Shown here in pieces: positions 46,923 to 55,118 of a stretch of DNA of 64,000 bases. The stretch is taken from contig NZ_JANUGZ010000006.1 of the NCBI RefSeq assembly GCF_024753205.1, positions 62,001-126,000 on the forward strand, given 5' to 3'. The translations under genes were made by a program, and so were the position numbers. Below the pieces are notes generated by a model, which did no database searches, had not been told where the DNA came from, and worked only from the letters and a program-made list of their open reading frames with translations. Numbering within the stretch: position 1 is the stretch's first letter; every line of letters starts with the position of its first letter. Source of the DNA: Massilia aurea (lineage in GTDB: Bacteria > Pseudomonadota > Gammaproteobacteria > Burkholderiales > Burkholderiaceae_D).

Positions 46923-48611
46923 ATGACACTCTTTTCACGTACGGTGACCGTCAAGGTCGTCTCCACACTCATTTGCACGTCGCTGGTGGCTTGTGGCGGC
47001 GGCGGTACGGGCAGCGGCTCTGCCACCGCAGCACAAAGCGTATCGAACATCCCAACGCCGGTCGCTGCGGCGACGAAGCCAGTCACCGACACTGGTGGCT
47101 CCTCGACAGCCGCGCCTGCCGGGAGCGCGCCAGCAGCCAGCGCCAGCCTGCCCGTGAGCGAACCGGTGGTATCGCCGGTCACCGCTCCCGCATCGTCCAC
47201 GGTGAGTCCATCCGTGGCGCCTGCGACCGAGCCTTCCTCCGCACAAGCGCCCTCGTCGAGTGCGCGGGATGGCGTTTTTGGCACATATCTGCGTCCATAT
47301 GCAGCAAATTCACTGTGGAATTCGCGCCCGCTCAATCCGGTATTCGGTACGTGGGAAATTCCGAAATCCAGCTATTTCCCGACGGTGGCCTCCGGCGCCT
47401 ACTCCACGGGCGTCTTCCTCGCCGCGGCGACGGACTCGCCGATGACTGTCGTCGGGACGGGCTCGACCGAGACCAATACGGTCGGTGTTGCTGACCCTGA
47501 CAGTGGCACCAAGCGCGTCATCACATTGCCTCGCTGGCCGGCGACCGTGTTGCCGGCATCCGGCAGCGATGGCCACGCCGATATCGTCGATCCGGTCACG
47601 AATATCGTCCATTCCTTCTGGCAGTTGAAGCAGCAGAATGGCCGCTGGACTGCGGCGATGTACTCCTGGAGCAAACTGGGCGGGACTGGCTGGGGCGATC
47701 CTTCGCACTACTACCAGGGTGCACGCGCAGTCGGTATCCCCGCTTCCGCAGGGCTGATCCGCAAGCATGAAATCAAGGACGGCCTGGCCGCCTATCCTCA
47801 TGCGCTCGCCATGTCGTTGACGTTCAACGCCCTGGCCGACGGCGTCAGCAATCCCGCCTATGTGTTTCCTGCGACGGCAGCGGACAATTCGGCGTCTGCC
47901 AACACCGGCACGATTCCACAGGGCTCCCTGCTGATGCTGCCACCGAATTTCGACAGCAGTGCGATTGTCAACCCGGACCTGAAGAAGATTGTCGAAACAC
48001 TCAAGTTGTACGGCGCCTACGTCGTCGACCGGAATACAGGCACGCCATTCGTGATCTATGTCGAAAACGATGCCGGTTTCAACCTGATGCCGAAAGGCTG
48101 GGACAATTCGATTGCGGATCAGCTCGACAAAATCCGCGCCAGCCTGCGTCAGGTGACCTCGGCGCAAGCCTGGGTCGACGGCAACGGCGACATCAGGGCC
48201 GCAAGGAGCGCGACGCAGCAGAGCATGAACATCCTCTCGATGCGCGGCGGGTGGTACAGGCAGTCCGGTACGGGCACGGGCGACTATGATCCGATCGCGC
48301 AGAATTTCTCGTTCGCCGCAACGACGACGTCAACCGTCTACGTGAACGCCAATAACACTGGTCTGACCCCGGTGAAATGGGCGAGGCCGGAAGCGGGCAC
48401 GTATGTCAACTTCACGGTGCGTGCTACTGGCGGCGCGAGGTTGCGACTGCAGGTCAAATCGGGCAACACGTTCACGCACGACACCTGGGACCTCGTCGAT
48501 GGAAAATCGGTGCGCATCCTGTGGCCGGCCAATGCCTCGATGGTGTTGATCGCGACCAGCGGCACCAATGGTCCGTCGACTGTCAAGGCTGAACTGGTTC
48601 CGTCAACCTGA
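46923..48611 (+). CDS. Secreted lipoprotein of unrecognised family, paralogue 2
   Basis: 562 residues with lipobox LVAC, Cys24, followed by GGGG rather than Asp, so the E. coli sorting rule predicts transport to the outer membrane, unlike paralogue 1. A Pro/Ala/Ser/Thr/Val-rich linker (about 30-118) spans to the conserved domain (about 118-445; YLRPYAANSLWN, SGAYSTGVF, DGHADIVDP, YPHALAMSL, YGAYVVDRNTG) and the C-terminal beta-rich domain. By eye most positions of the conserved domain match paralogue 1, while signal peptide and linker do not. ATG 46923 is chosen for the signal peptide; the frame is open from 46815. A terminator follows. Role unknown, possibly handling of the exopolysaccharide made by the next genes. 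Confidence 0.75.
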   Translation: MTLFSRTVTVKVVSTLICTSLVACGGGGTGSGSATAAQSVSNIPTPVAAATKPVTDTGGSSTAAPAGSAPAASASLPVSEPVVSPVTAPASSTVSPSVAPATEPSSAQAPSSSARDGVFGTYLRPYAANSLWNSRPLNPVFGTWEIPKSSYFPTVASGAYSTGVFLAAATDSPMTVVGTGSTETNTVGVADPDSGTKRVITLPRWPATVLPASGSDGHADIVDPVTNIVHSFWQLKQQNGRWTAAMYSWSKLGGTGWGDPSHYYQGARAVGIPASAGLIRKHEIKDGLAAYPHALAMSLTFNALADGVSNPAYVFPATAADNSASANTGTIPQGSLLMLPPNFDSSAIVNPDLKKIVETLKLYGAYVVDRNTGTPFVIYVENDAGFNLMPKGWDNSIADQLDKIRASLRQVTSAQAWVDGNGDIRAARSATQQSMNILSMRGGWYRQSGTGTGDYDPIAQNFSFAATTTSTVYVNANNTGLTPVKWARPEAGTYVNFTVRATGGARLRLQVKSGNTFTHDTWDLVDGKSVRILWPANASMVLIATSGTNGPSTVKAELVPST

Positions 48612-48630
48612 CCCTAAATTTATCTCCCAC

Positions 48631-48658
48631 AAGCCGCGCTGATAGCGCGGCTTTTTTT
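48631..48658 (+). terminator. Rho-independent terminator after lipoprotein paralogue 2
   Basis: AAGCCGCGCT/AGCGCGGCTT stem with a 3-base loop followed by seven T, 19 bases after the stop codon. It separates the lipoprotein gene from the glycosyltransferase operon. Confidence 0.9.
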
Positions 48659-48921
48659 CGTCAATGTCCGTCATCGATCAACATGCCCACCGCAGGCCGG
48701 GGCCGCGTGGCTGCGCTGACGCCCCCGATATAACGCGGAATGTGTGTTCGTTACTATTCATGCATCTGAAATTTCGCTTATGATATTGCTGTTGATCATA
48801 ATAACGGCAAATAGCGCGTCCAGCCCCACGGTTGCGGGTGTGGCCGCCTGGCGGCGTTGATGTCGCAGCCACCGTTTCCAGCCTCGTGGGCCACGGCCAT
48901 CCATTTTAGGAAAACATTCCC
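48659..48921 (+). promoter_or_regulatory. Leader and promoter region of the plus-strand exopolysaccharide operon
   Basis: No gene is visible between the terminator and the first glycosyltransferase. An inverted repeat TTATGAT-N10-ATCATAA lies at 48778-48801, about 120 bp before the TTG start, in an A+T-rich patch; it could be an operator. Together with the terminator, the gene-free stretch from 48612 is 310 bases. Confidence 0.4.
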
Positions 48922-50109
48922 TTGATTCATGCGTTTTCGATCGCCTTGCTGATGTTGCTGTGCATCATATTGGTGCCAGTGACAGTCCTGCTGGCTCAGG
49001 CAGTACTGGCCTGGCGGCCCGTGCGCAGCGCAGCATCCGTGCCCGGCTCGCGTCCCAGCGTTGCAGTCCTGATACCCGCCCACAATGAAGAAGCGGGCTT
49101 GCTCGCTACCCTGTCGAGCCTGCAACACCAGCTCAGCCCCAAAGACCGCATCCTGGTCGTTGCCGACAATTGTTCCGACGGTACTGCCGAGGTGGCCCGT
49201 CAGGCCGGCGCCCAGGTCATCGAGCGCAGCCACGCGCAACTGCGCGGCAAGGGCTATGCCCTGGACTTCGGCGTGACTGCCCTGGCCGACGCGCCGCCGG
49301 ACGTTGTCGTGATTGTCGACGCCGACTGCATCGTTGGCGAAGGCGCGATTGCGCGCCTGGCAACGCTGGCCGCCCACCATGGCCGGCCCGTACAGGCGCT
49401 GTACCTGATGCACGCGCCGGCCGGTAGCGGACCGCTGAAAAAAATCGCCGAATTTGCCTGGCTGGTGAAGAACAAGGTGCGACCGCTGGGCTGGTTCCGG
49501 CTCGGCTGGCCATGCCAGTTGATGGGCACCGGCATGGCGTTTCCATGGCAAACGATCCGCAGTGCCAATCTCGCGACCGGCCATATCGTGGAAGACATGA
49601 AGCTCGGACTGGACCTGGCGCTGGCCGGCACCCCGCCGATGTTCTGTCCGCACGCGCTGGTATACAGCCATTTCCCGAGCAGCGCCGAAGGCGTACAGAG
49701 CCAGCGTACGCGCTGGGAGCACGGTCATCTGAGCGTCATTGCCAGCGCCGCCCCGGCTGCGCTGCTTGGCGCCATCCGCCGCCGCAGTGCCAGCCTGTTT
49801 GCGTTCGGCCTCGACCTGTGTGTGCCGCCGCTGGCGCTGCTGGTGCTGCTGGTTTGCGCGATCACGGGATTGAGCCTGCTGCTCGCCCTGGCCGGGGGAT
49901 CGATAGCGCCGCTGCTGCTGGGCGTGCTGGCAGGCGCCGCGCTTGGCGTGGCGATCCTGCTGTCGTGGTGGCGCCATGGCCGCACGGTGCTGAGCGGCAA
50001 AGAACTGGCACTGGCTGTCGTGTATGTTCTGGCGAAAATACCGCTGTATTTCCGCTTTCTGTTCCGTCGTCAAGTTTCATGGGTGAGGTCAAAACGTGAC
50101 AGTGAATAA
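48922..50109 (+). CDS. Membrane glycosyltransferase family 2 with QxxRW motif
   Basis: 395 residues. N-terminal membrane helix, cytoplasmic GT2 domain (about 45-280; VAVLIPAHNEE, VADNCSDGT, VIVDADCIV as DxD-like motif, EDMKLGLDL) with QRTRW, the QxxRW motif of processive or cellulose-synthase-like enzymes, then about three to four C-terminal membrane segments. It probably adds sugar at the membrane face during exopolysaccharide assembly. TTG start at 48922 is supported by AGGA upstream. First gene of a five-gene plus-strand series; overlaps the next gene by 14 bases. Confidence 0.9.
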   Translation: MIHAFSIALLMLLCIILVPVTVLLAQAVLAWRPVRSAASVPGSRPSVAVLIPAHNEEAGLLATLSSLQHQLSPKDRILVVADNCSDGTAEVARQAGAQVIERSHAQLRGKGYALDFGVTALADAPPDVVVIVDADCIVGEGAIARLATLAAHHGRPVQALYLMHAPAGSGPLKKIAEFAWLVKNKVRPLGWFRLGWPCQLMGTGMAFPWQTIRSANLATGHIVEDMKLGLDLALAGTPPMFCPHALVYSHFPSSAEGVQSQRTRWEHGHLSVIASAAPAALLGAIRRRSASLFAFGLDLCVPPLALLVLLVCAITGLSLLLALAGGSIAPLLLGVLAGAALGVAILLSWWRHGRTVLSGKELALAVVYVLAKIPLYFRFLFRRQVSWVRSKRDSE

Positions 50110-51247
50110 TTTTGTGCTGACCCCGCACGACCGTGCGCCTGTCGTCACCGACTTCACGCGCCCCGTGTATTGCGTGCTGGGCCTGCCGTTCGACGCGCTG
50201 GATATGCAGCAAACCGTGGATCTGCTGCTGGCGCGCGCTGGCAGTGGCGAGCGCTGCTTTTTCTCGACGCCCAATCTGAACTTTTTGATCACCAGCCAGC
50301 AAGATCCGGTGTTCCGCGACTCGGTGCTGCGCTCGTCGCTGTCGCTCGCGGACGGCATGCCGGTCGTGTGGCTGGCAAAGTTGCTGGGATTGCCGTTTAC
50401 GGACCGCGTTGCGGGGGCGACCGTCTTCGAACGCCTGCGCGATCAGCGCGCCATGCCGCTGGGTGTGTTTTTCTTCGGTGGGCCGGACGGCGTCGCGCAG
50501 CAGGCAGCCGATGTACTCAACGCCGGTGAGGGCCGCATGCGCTGCGTGGGCGCGTATTCGCCAGGCTTCGGGACGATCGAAGACATGAGCACGCCGGCCA
50601 TCATCGAACGCATCAACGCCAGCCATGCCGACCTGCTCGTCGTGTCGCTGGGCGCCAAGCGCGGTCAGGCGTGGATCGAACACAATCTGGCCGCGCTGGA
50701 CACGCCGCTCGTCAGTCATCTGGGTGCGGTGGTCAACTTTGTCGCAGGCACCGTCAGCCGCGCTCCTTCGCTCGTGGGCCGGCTGGGCCTGGAGTGGTTG
50801 TGGCGCATCAAGGAAGAACCCGCACTCTGGCGGCGCTACTGGAGCGACGGCATGGCGCTCGTGCGCCTGCTCACCACGCGCGCATTGCCAGCGGCACTGG
50901 ATGCGCGGCGTCTGCGCGCGGCCACCGTTGCGCCTGTCCTGCAGGAAAGCGACGATGGTCAGTTGTACACGCTGACTCTGGGCGGCGCCTGGCGCGACGC
51001 CGCGCTCGGCATACTGCGCACTACCCTCGCGCGCGCTACAGCGCAGCCACGCCGGATGCATATCGTGTTGCGCGAAGATTGCAGCCTCGACAGCGCTGCG
51101 CTTGGCCTGCTGCTGCTGTTGTACGGGCATCAGAGCAGAACAGGCATGGCCCTGAACGTGGACGCTGGCAGCGCTTCGCTGCGCCGCACGATGCGCCTGC
51201 AGAATGTCGACTTCCTGCTCCGTGGCCTTCCTGGTTCCGTGGCCTGA
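50096..51247 (+). CDS. WecG/TagA-type glycosyltransferase fused to a STAS-like domain
   Basis: 383 residues. Residues about 24-260 are a WecG/TagA/CpsF (GT26) domain: STPNLNFLI, LADGMPVVW, DRVAGATVFERL, FFFGGPDG and VSLGAKRGQAWIEHN are family blocks. GT26 enzymes usually transfer the second sugar (e.g. ManNAc, GlcA) to an undecaprenyl-linked acceptor. Residues about 285-380 form an extra domain with a STAS-like core, LDSAALGLLLLLYGHQ, where Ser333 matches the phosphorylated Ser of anti-sigma antagonists. GTG start at 50096 has GAGG upstream and overlaps the preceding gene. The fusion suggests regulated activity; the partner is unknown. Confidence 0.88.
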   Translation: MTVNNFVLTPHDRAPVVTDFTRPVYCVLGLPFDALDMQQTVDLLLARAGSGERCFFSTPNLNFLITSQQDPVFRDSVLRSSLSLADGMPVVWLAKLLGLPFTDRVAGATVFERLRDQRAMPLGVFFFGGPDGVAQQAADVLNAGEGRMRCVGAYSPGFGTIEDMSTPAIIERINASHADLLVVSLGAKRGQAWIEHNLAALDTPLVSHLGAVVNFVAGTVSRAPSLVGRLGLEWLWRIKEEPALWRRYWSDGMALVRLLTTRALPAALDARRLRAATVAPVLQESDDGQLYTLTLGGAWRDAALGILRTTLARATAQPRRMHIVLREDCSLDSAALGLLLLLYGHQSRTGMALNVDAGSASLRRTMRLQNVDFLLRGLPGSVA

Positions 51248-51288
51248 TACCGGCAACCCTTGGTTTTCATTTGATTGGATCGTGCAGC

Positions 51289-52320
51289 ATGGATTGGCTC
51301 GTATTGTCGCCGTTCGTTAAGACTACCTGGCCTGGCTGGTTGATGCCGTTCATCGACGCGCGCCTGCACCGCACCCGGCAGGTGCCGGCCGATTACGATC
51401 ACGACCGTTCGCGCGCCGTGTCGTCGCGCCGCGAGTGGTTCGATTACCTGCGCCACGGCTGGCGGGGTTTCAGGCAAACGTTCGGCAAGCACCCGACCGG
51501 CATCGTCACGGCATTTCCGCAGCTGGCCGTCATTGTCGCGTTGCTCAAAACGCTCAGTGGCCGCAAGAACGTGCCGCTGATCGCGTGGTGCTTCAACCTG
51601 GCCCAGCCTTATGGCGGGATCAAGGGCAAGCTGGCTCGCTTCTGCCTGCCGGCTGTGGACCTGTTCGTCGTGCATTCGCGCGCCGAAATCGACATCTACA
51701 GCAATTGGCTGCAGCTGCCGCGCGAGCGCTTCGTGTTCGTGCCGCTCAGCGCAGAATTGCCGGATACCGCCATCTGGACGGACGAGCTTGACGACCCGTA
51801 TATCGTTGCGCTGGGCACGGCCAACCGCGATTACGCGCTGCTTGCCGACGCCGCCGGGCAGCTGGGCTACAAGACGATCATCGTCGCCGGGACGCACGCT
51901 ACCGCCCATATCCAGGCGCCGCCCTGCGTGAGCTTTCGCTCCAACCTGACGCTGGCGCAATGCCACCAGCTGGCGCTGCACTCGCGCGTCAACGTCATTC
52001 CGATCGCGGACGTGAATGCGCCCTCCGGCCAGGTGACGGTGATCGAATCGATGATGCGCGGCGTGCCCATGGTGGCCACTGACTGCGCCGGCACCAATGA
52101 TTATGTCGTCGACGGCGTCGATGGTTTGCTGGTGCCACCGAACGATGTACCGGCCATGGTGAACGCACTGCGCACGGTCTGGGAAGACGCCGCACTGCGG
52201 GGCGCGCTGTCGCGCAATGCGCGCCAGGCGTCGCTCGACAAATTCACCTTCCCGGCGGCCGCCGCGCGCCTGACTGAGTTGATGACGCAACTGGCCAGTC
52301 GGCAGCCACGCCGCGATTGA
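51289..52320 (+). CDS. Glycosyltransferase family 4-like protein
   Basis: 343 residues with a GT-B fold. The C-terminal half has the family features: VALGTANRDYALL, a nucleotide-sugar site SGQVTVIESMMRGVPMVA and NDYVVDGVDGLLVPPNDV. The N-terminal half (about 1-160) is more divergent. It follows the WecG-STAS gene by 41 bases in the same direction. Donor and acceptor are unknown. Confidence 0.85.
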   Translation: MDWLVLSPFVKTTWPGWLMPFIDARLHRTRQVPADYDHDRSRAVSSRREWFDYLRHGWRGFRQTFGKHPTGIVTAFPQLAVIVALLKTLSGRKNVPLIAWCFNLAQPYGGIKGKLARFCLPAVDLFVVHSRAEIDIYSNWLQLPRERFVFVPLSAELPDTAIWTDELDDPYIVALGTANRDYALLADAAGQLGYKTIIVAGTHATAHIQAPPCVSFRSNLTLAQCHQLALHSRVNVIPIADVNAPSGQVTVIESMMRGVPMVATDCAGTNDYVVDGVDGLLVPPNDVPAMVNALRTVWEDAALRGALSRNARQASLDKFTFPAAAARLTELMTQLASRQPRRD

Positions 52321-52398
52321 CTTGACCCTGGAAGTTGAACAACGTGCCGGCGTCCGCGTCTGGACGACTATTTCATCGTGGTGTACACGGAGACCGAA

Positions 52399-53280
52399 TT
52401 GATTGCTTATTTATTGCTGGCGCATGGTAACCCCGCACACTTGCAGCGGTTGATCGCGCGCCTGCGCTCGGATGGAACGGCGTTCTTCATCCACGTCGAC
52501 AAAAAAGCCGACCAGCGTGCATTTGCACACCTGAAGGCGGATGACGTCACGCTATTGCCGGCGCCAGTTGCCGTGCACTGGGGCGACTTCTCTCAGGTGG
52601 AAGCGATTCTGCTGTTGATGAAAAACGCACTGGCGGCGGGCCCCTTCACACGTTTCGTCCTGCTCAGTGGCGTGGATTATCCGTTGTGGCCAACAGCATC
52701 CATCAACGCGTTCTTCGCCGACCAGCCGGCCGCCGAATACATCAATCTCGTGCCAATGCCCTCTGCAGCAGCCGGCAAACCACTGGCGCGCCTGACCACC
52801 TACACGCTGCGCCCGACCTTGTCGCCCCTGCACCGCCTGACCCTGCGCGTCTTGCTCAAAGCCCGCATCATCCCGCGCGTACGCGATTATCAGCCTGCGC
52901 TGGGAGCGTTGAAACCGTATGGCGGGTCGACCTGGTGGGCGCTCACGCGGGCGGCGTGCGAATACCTCGTCGACTACGCGGACGGGCATCCGGCACTGGT
53001 GCGGTTTTTCAAGGGGACCCAATATGCGGACGAAACATTCCTGCATACGATCCTGGGCAATTCACCGCTGATGGCCAACGTCAGGCGCAATCTGACCTAC
53101 ACCGACTGGAGCGCAGGCGGCGCCAGCCCGGCCAATATGTCTGCACGACACGTGGACTACTTCCGCACCAAACCGCAATTTGGCGCCGACGATGTCTACG
53201 GCAGTGGGCCGATGATGTTCGCGCGCAAATTCAGCGACAGTGACGCCGCGCTGTTGCAGGCAATGGATGGCTGCGCCTGA
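52399..53280 (+). CDS. Core-2/I-branching-like beta-1,6-N-acetylglucosaminyltransferase (GT14)
   Basis: 293 residues matching bacterial GT14: AYLLLAHGNPAHLQRLI at the N terminus, FFIHVDKKAD, VHWGDFSQVEA, FVLLSGVDYPLW, GGSTWWALT and KGTQYADETFLHTIL. Predicted to add a branch sugar. The TTG at 52399 is preferred over GTG 52378/52381: GGAG lies seven bases upstream and the resulting N terminus matches the second GT14 gene of the locus (61238-62209). Confidence 0.88.
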   Translation: MIAYLLLAHGNPAHLQRLIARLRSDGTAFFIHVDKKADQRAFAHLKADDVTLLPAPVAVHWGDFSQVEAILLLMKNALAAGPFTRFVLLSGVDYPLWPTASINAFFADQPAAEYINLVPMPSAAAGKPLARLTTYTLRPTLSPLHRLTLRVLLKARIIPRVRDYQPALGALKPYGGSTWWALTRAACEYLVDYADGHPALVRFFKGTQYADETFLHTILGNSPLMANVRRNLTYTDWSAGGASPANMSARHVDYFRTKPQFGADDVYGSGPMMFARKFSDSDAALLQAMDGCA

Positions 53281-53310
53281 AGGCAGCAGACCGCATCAGG
53301 AGAAGATTTA

Positions 53311-54195
53311 TTGAACACGAAGCACGCTATGGCTAACCGCACCGAGAAATACGACATCCCTGTCTTCGCGATGGGGGACGCCATTCCCAAGCAGATCCAC
53401 CAATGCTTTTTTGGTGCACGGACCTTTACCGAAGAGCTGGCGAACAACGTCGACTTCATCAAGCGGCTTAATCCGGACTGGACACACACCCGGTACGACG
53501 AGCCCATGATGAAGCAATTCATTCTGGAGCACTACGGCGCAAAGATCCTGCGCTATTACGAACGCATCAATCCAAACTACGGTGCAGCGCGCGCTGACCT
53601 GTTCCGTTATCTGCTGCTGTATAAAGTCGGCGGCGCCTACCTGGACATCAAGAGCACGATGACGCGCCCATTCGACGACTTCATCAAGCCGTCGGATCGC
53701 TATCTGCTGGGGCAATGGGACGATCCGGATAACCTGGACCGCCTTGGCTGGGGCATCCACCGCGAACTCGCCCATATCGACCGCGGCGAATACCAGCAAT
53801 GGCACATCATCTGCGCGCCGGGCCACCCCTTCTTGCGCGCCGTGATCCTGTCGGTGCTGGCCAATATCGATCGCTATCTGCCGTGGCGCAACGACACCGG
53901 TGCGCATGGCACGTTCAGGCTGACCGGGCCGGTCGCCTATACACTGGCGATTCATCCATTGACCGCGACCGAGCCGTACCGGCTGATCGATAGCCGCGAG
54001 AGTGGCCTCGTGTATTCGATCCTGAATCAGCGCAGCCACGCCAAGCTGTTCACATCCCACTATTACCGGCTGACGGAATCGATCGTCAGGCTCAATACGT
54101 TCTGGACCGTCGTCGGCAAGCTGCGCCACTTCAAAGTACAAACCAAGGCGCTGATCAAGCGCCAGCTGAAGAAACTGATCGGTCGACCGACTTAG
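53311..54195 (+). CDS. GT32-type (OCH1/capsular) glycosyltransferase
   Basis: 294 residues. IPKQIHQCFFG at the start, then ARADLFRYLLLYKVGGAYLD with the DxD motif as LDIKS, and GHPFLRAVI: features of GT32 sugar transferases with a DXD site. Soluble, possibly membrane-associated by the basic C terminus (KRQLKKLIGRP). TTG start at 53311 has a strong AGGAGAAG site. Last plus-strand gene; its stop is 1 bp from the end of the convergent GT2 gene. Confidence 0.88.
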   Translation: MNTKHAMANRTEKYDIPVFAMGDAIPKQIHQCFFGARTFTEELANNVDFIKRLNPDWTHTRYDEPMMKQFILEHYGAKILRYYERINPNYGAARADLFRYLLLYKVGGAYLDIKSTMTRPFDDFIKPSDRYLLGQWDDPDNLDRLGWGIHRELAHIDRGEYQQWHIICAPGHPFLRAVILSVLANIDRYLPWRNDTGAHGTFRLTGPVAYTLAIHPLTATEPYRLIDSRESGLVYSILNQRSHAKLFTSHYYRLTESIVRLNTFWTVVGKLRHFKVQTKALIKRQLKKLIGRPT

Positions 54196-54196
54196 C

Positions 54197-55057
54197 TTAG
54201 CGGATCGAATTGGCGAGCGACATCTTGAACTTGCCGGCCCTGATTTTCTTCAGCGCGAATTTGGCATGTTTTGAACGCAGCATGACACCCAGATCGCTGA
54301 GCGTCAGCCGTATCTGGTCGTACCCTGCCAATGAATACAGCAAGCCGGCCCGGTCACCGGGCTGGCAATGCTTTTCATAAAACAGGTGAGCAGCGCGAAC
54401 GATTTTCTCGGACGACTTCTTGGTGATCCGCTCGAATTCGTGCGAGATATCCATGATGTAGGTATTGGCCTGAATGCTGTACGCCGGGCCACCGGTCTTG
54501 ATCAGCCGCACCCACATATCCCAGTCCTGCCACGCGGGCATCGCCGGATCGAAGGCGCCGGCGTCCTTCATGCGCTGCGGCGTGGTAAACACCTGGTTGC
54601 CGACAGCGTTCGACTGGACGATCTCTTCGGCCGAGACCGACGCCTGCGTGTCCCACAGCGCCACGCTGTCGCCGTCGTTGACGATGCGCCGGTCGAACAG
54701 GCACGAGAAGCGCAGGCCGCTTTCCTGCTGGCGTCGCCAGGCTGCCAGAAAGGTCGCCAGTCGGTGCGGGAGAAAAATATCATCGTCGTCCAGACCGGTG
54801 ATGAACTCCCCTCGCGCCACCTGAATGGCCAGATTGCGCGCCGCGCAGGCGCCCACCGACGTGTCGTTGTGAATCAGCGTGATCGCGATGTTTTCGTCCA
54901 GCCCGTTCACATAGTCGCACGTGCCATCGGTCGACCCATCCGACACGATGATGAGTTCGATCGGCCGATGCGTCTGCGACAACACCGAATTGACGGCGCG
55001 CTTCAACAGATCGAGGCGGTTCTTGGTGGGTATATAAACGGTAATCAGGTTTTCCAT
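54197..55057 (-). CDS. Glycosyltransferase family 2
   Basis: 286 residues, GT-A fold: VYIPTKNRLDLLKRAV, VSDGSTDGTCDY, and the metal-binding DxD region as GLDDDDIFLPHRL; acceptor region PAWQDWDMWVRL. It would add a single sugar in the cytoplasm. ATG at 55057 is taken; a GTG two codons earlier is possible. Last gene of the minus-strand exopolysaccharide operon, 61 bases after the flippase. Confidence 0.9.
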   Translation of the reverse strand: MENLITVYIPTKNRLDLLKRAVNSVLSQTHRPIELIIVSDGSTDGTCDYVNGLDENIAITLIHNDTSVGACAARNLAIQVARGEFITGLDDDDIFLPHRLATFLAAWRRQQESGLRFSCLFDRRIVNDGDSVALWDTQASVSAEEIVQSNAVGNQVFTTPQRMKDAGAFDPAMPAWQDWDMWVRLIKTGGPAYSIQANTYIMDISHEFERITKKSSEKIVRAAHLFYEKHCQPGDRAGLLYSLAGYDQIRLTLSDLGVMLRSKHAKFALKKIRAGKFKMSLANSIR

Positions 55058-55118
55058 ATGCACGTCGTCGATCTCGATAAGGTGTAGCAGCGCGGGATGG
55101 GCAGCATGCCGGGCACGA

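Noticed and set aside
46724..47335. 203-codon minus-strand frame over the start of lipoprotein paralogue 2
   Set aside because: Overlaps the signal peptide and linker of a well-supported gene in antisense.
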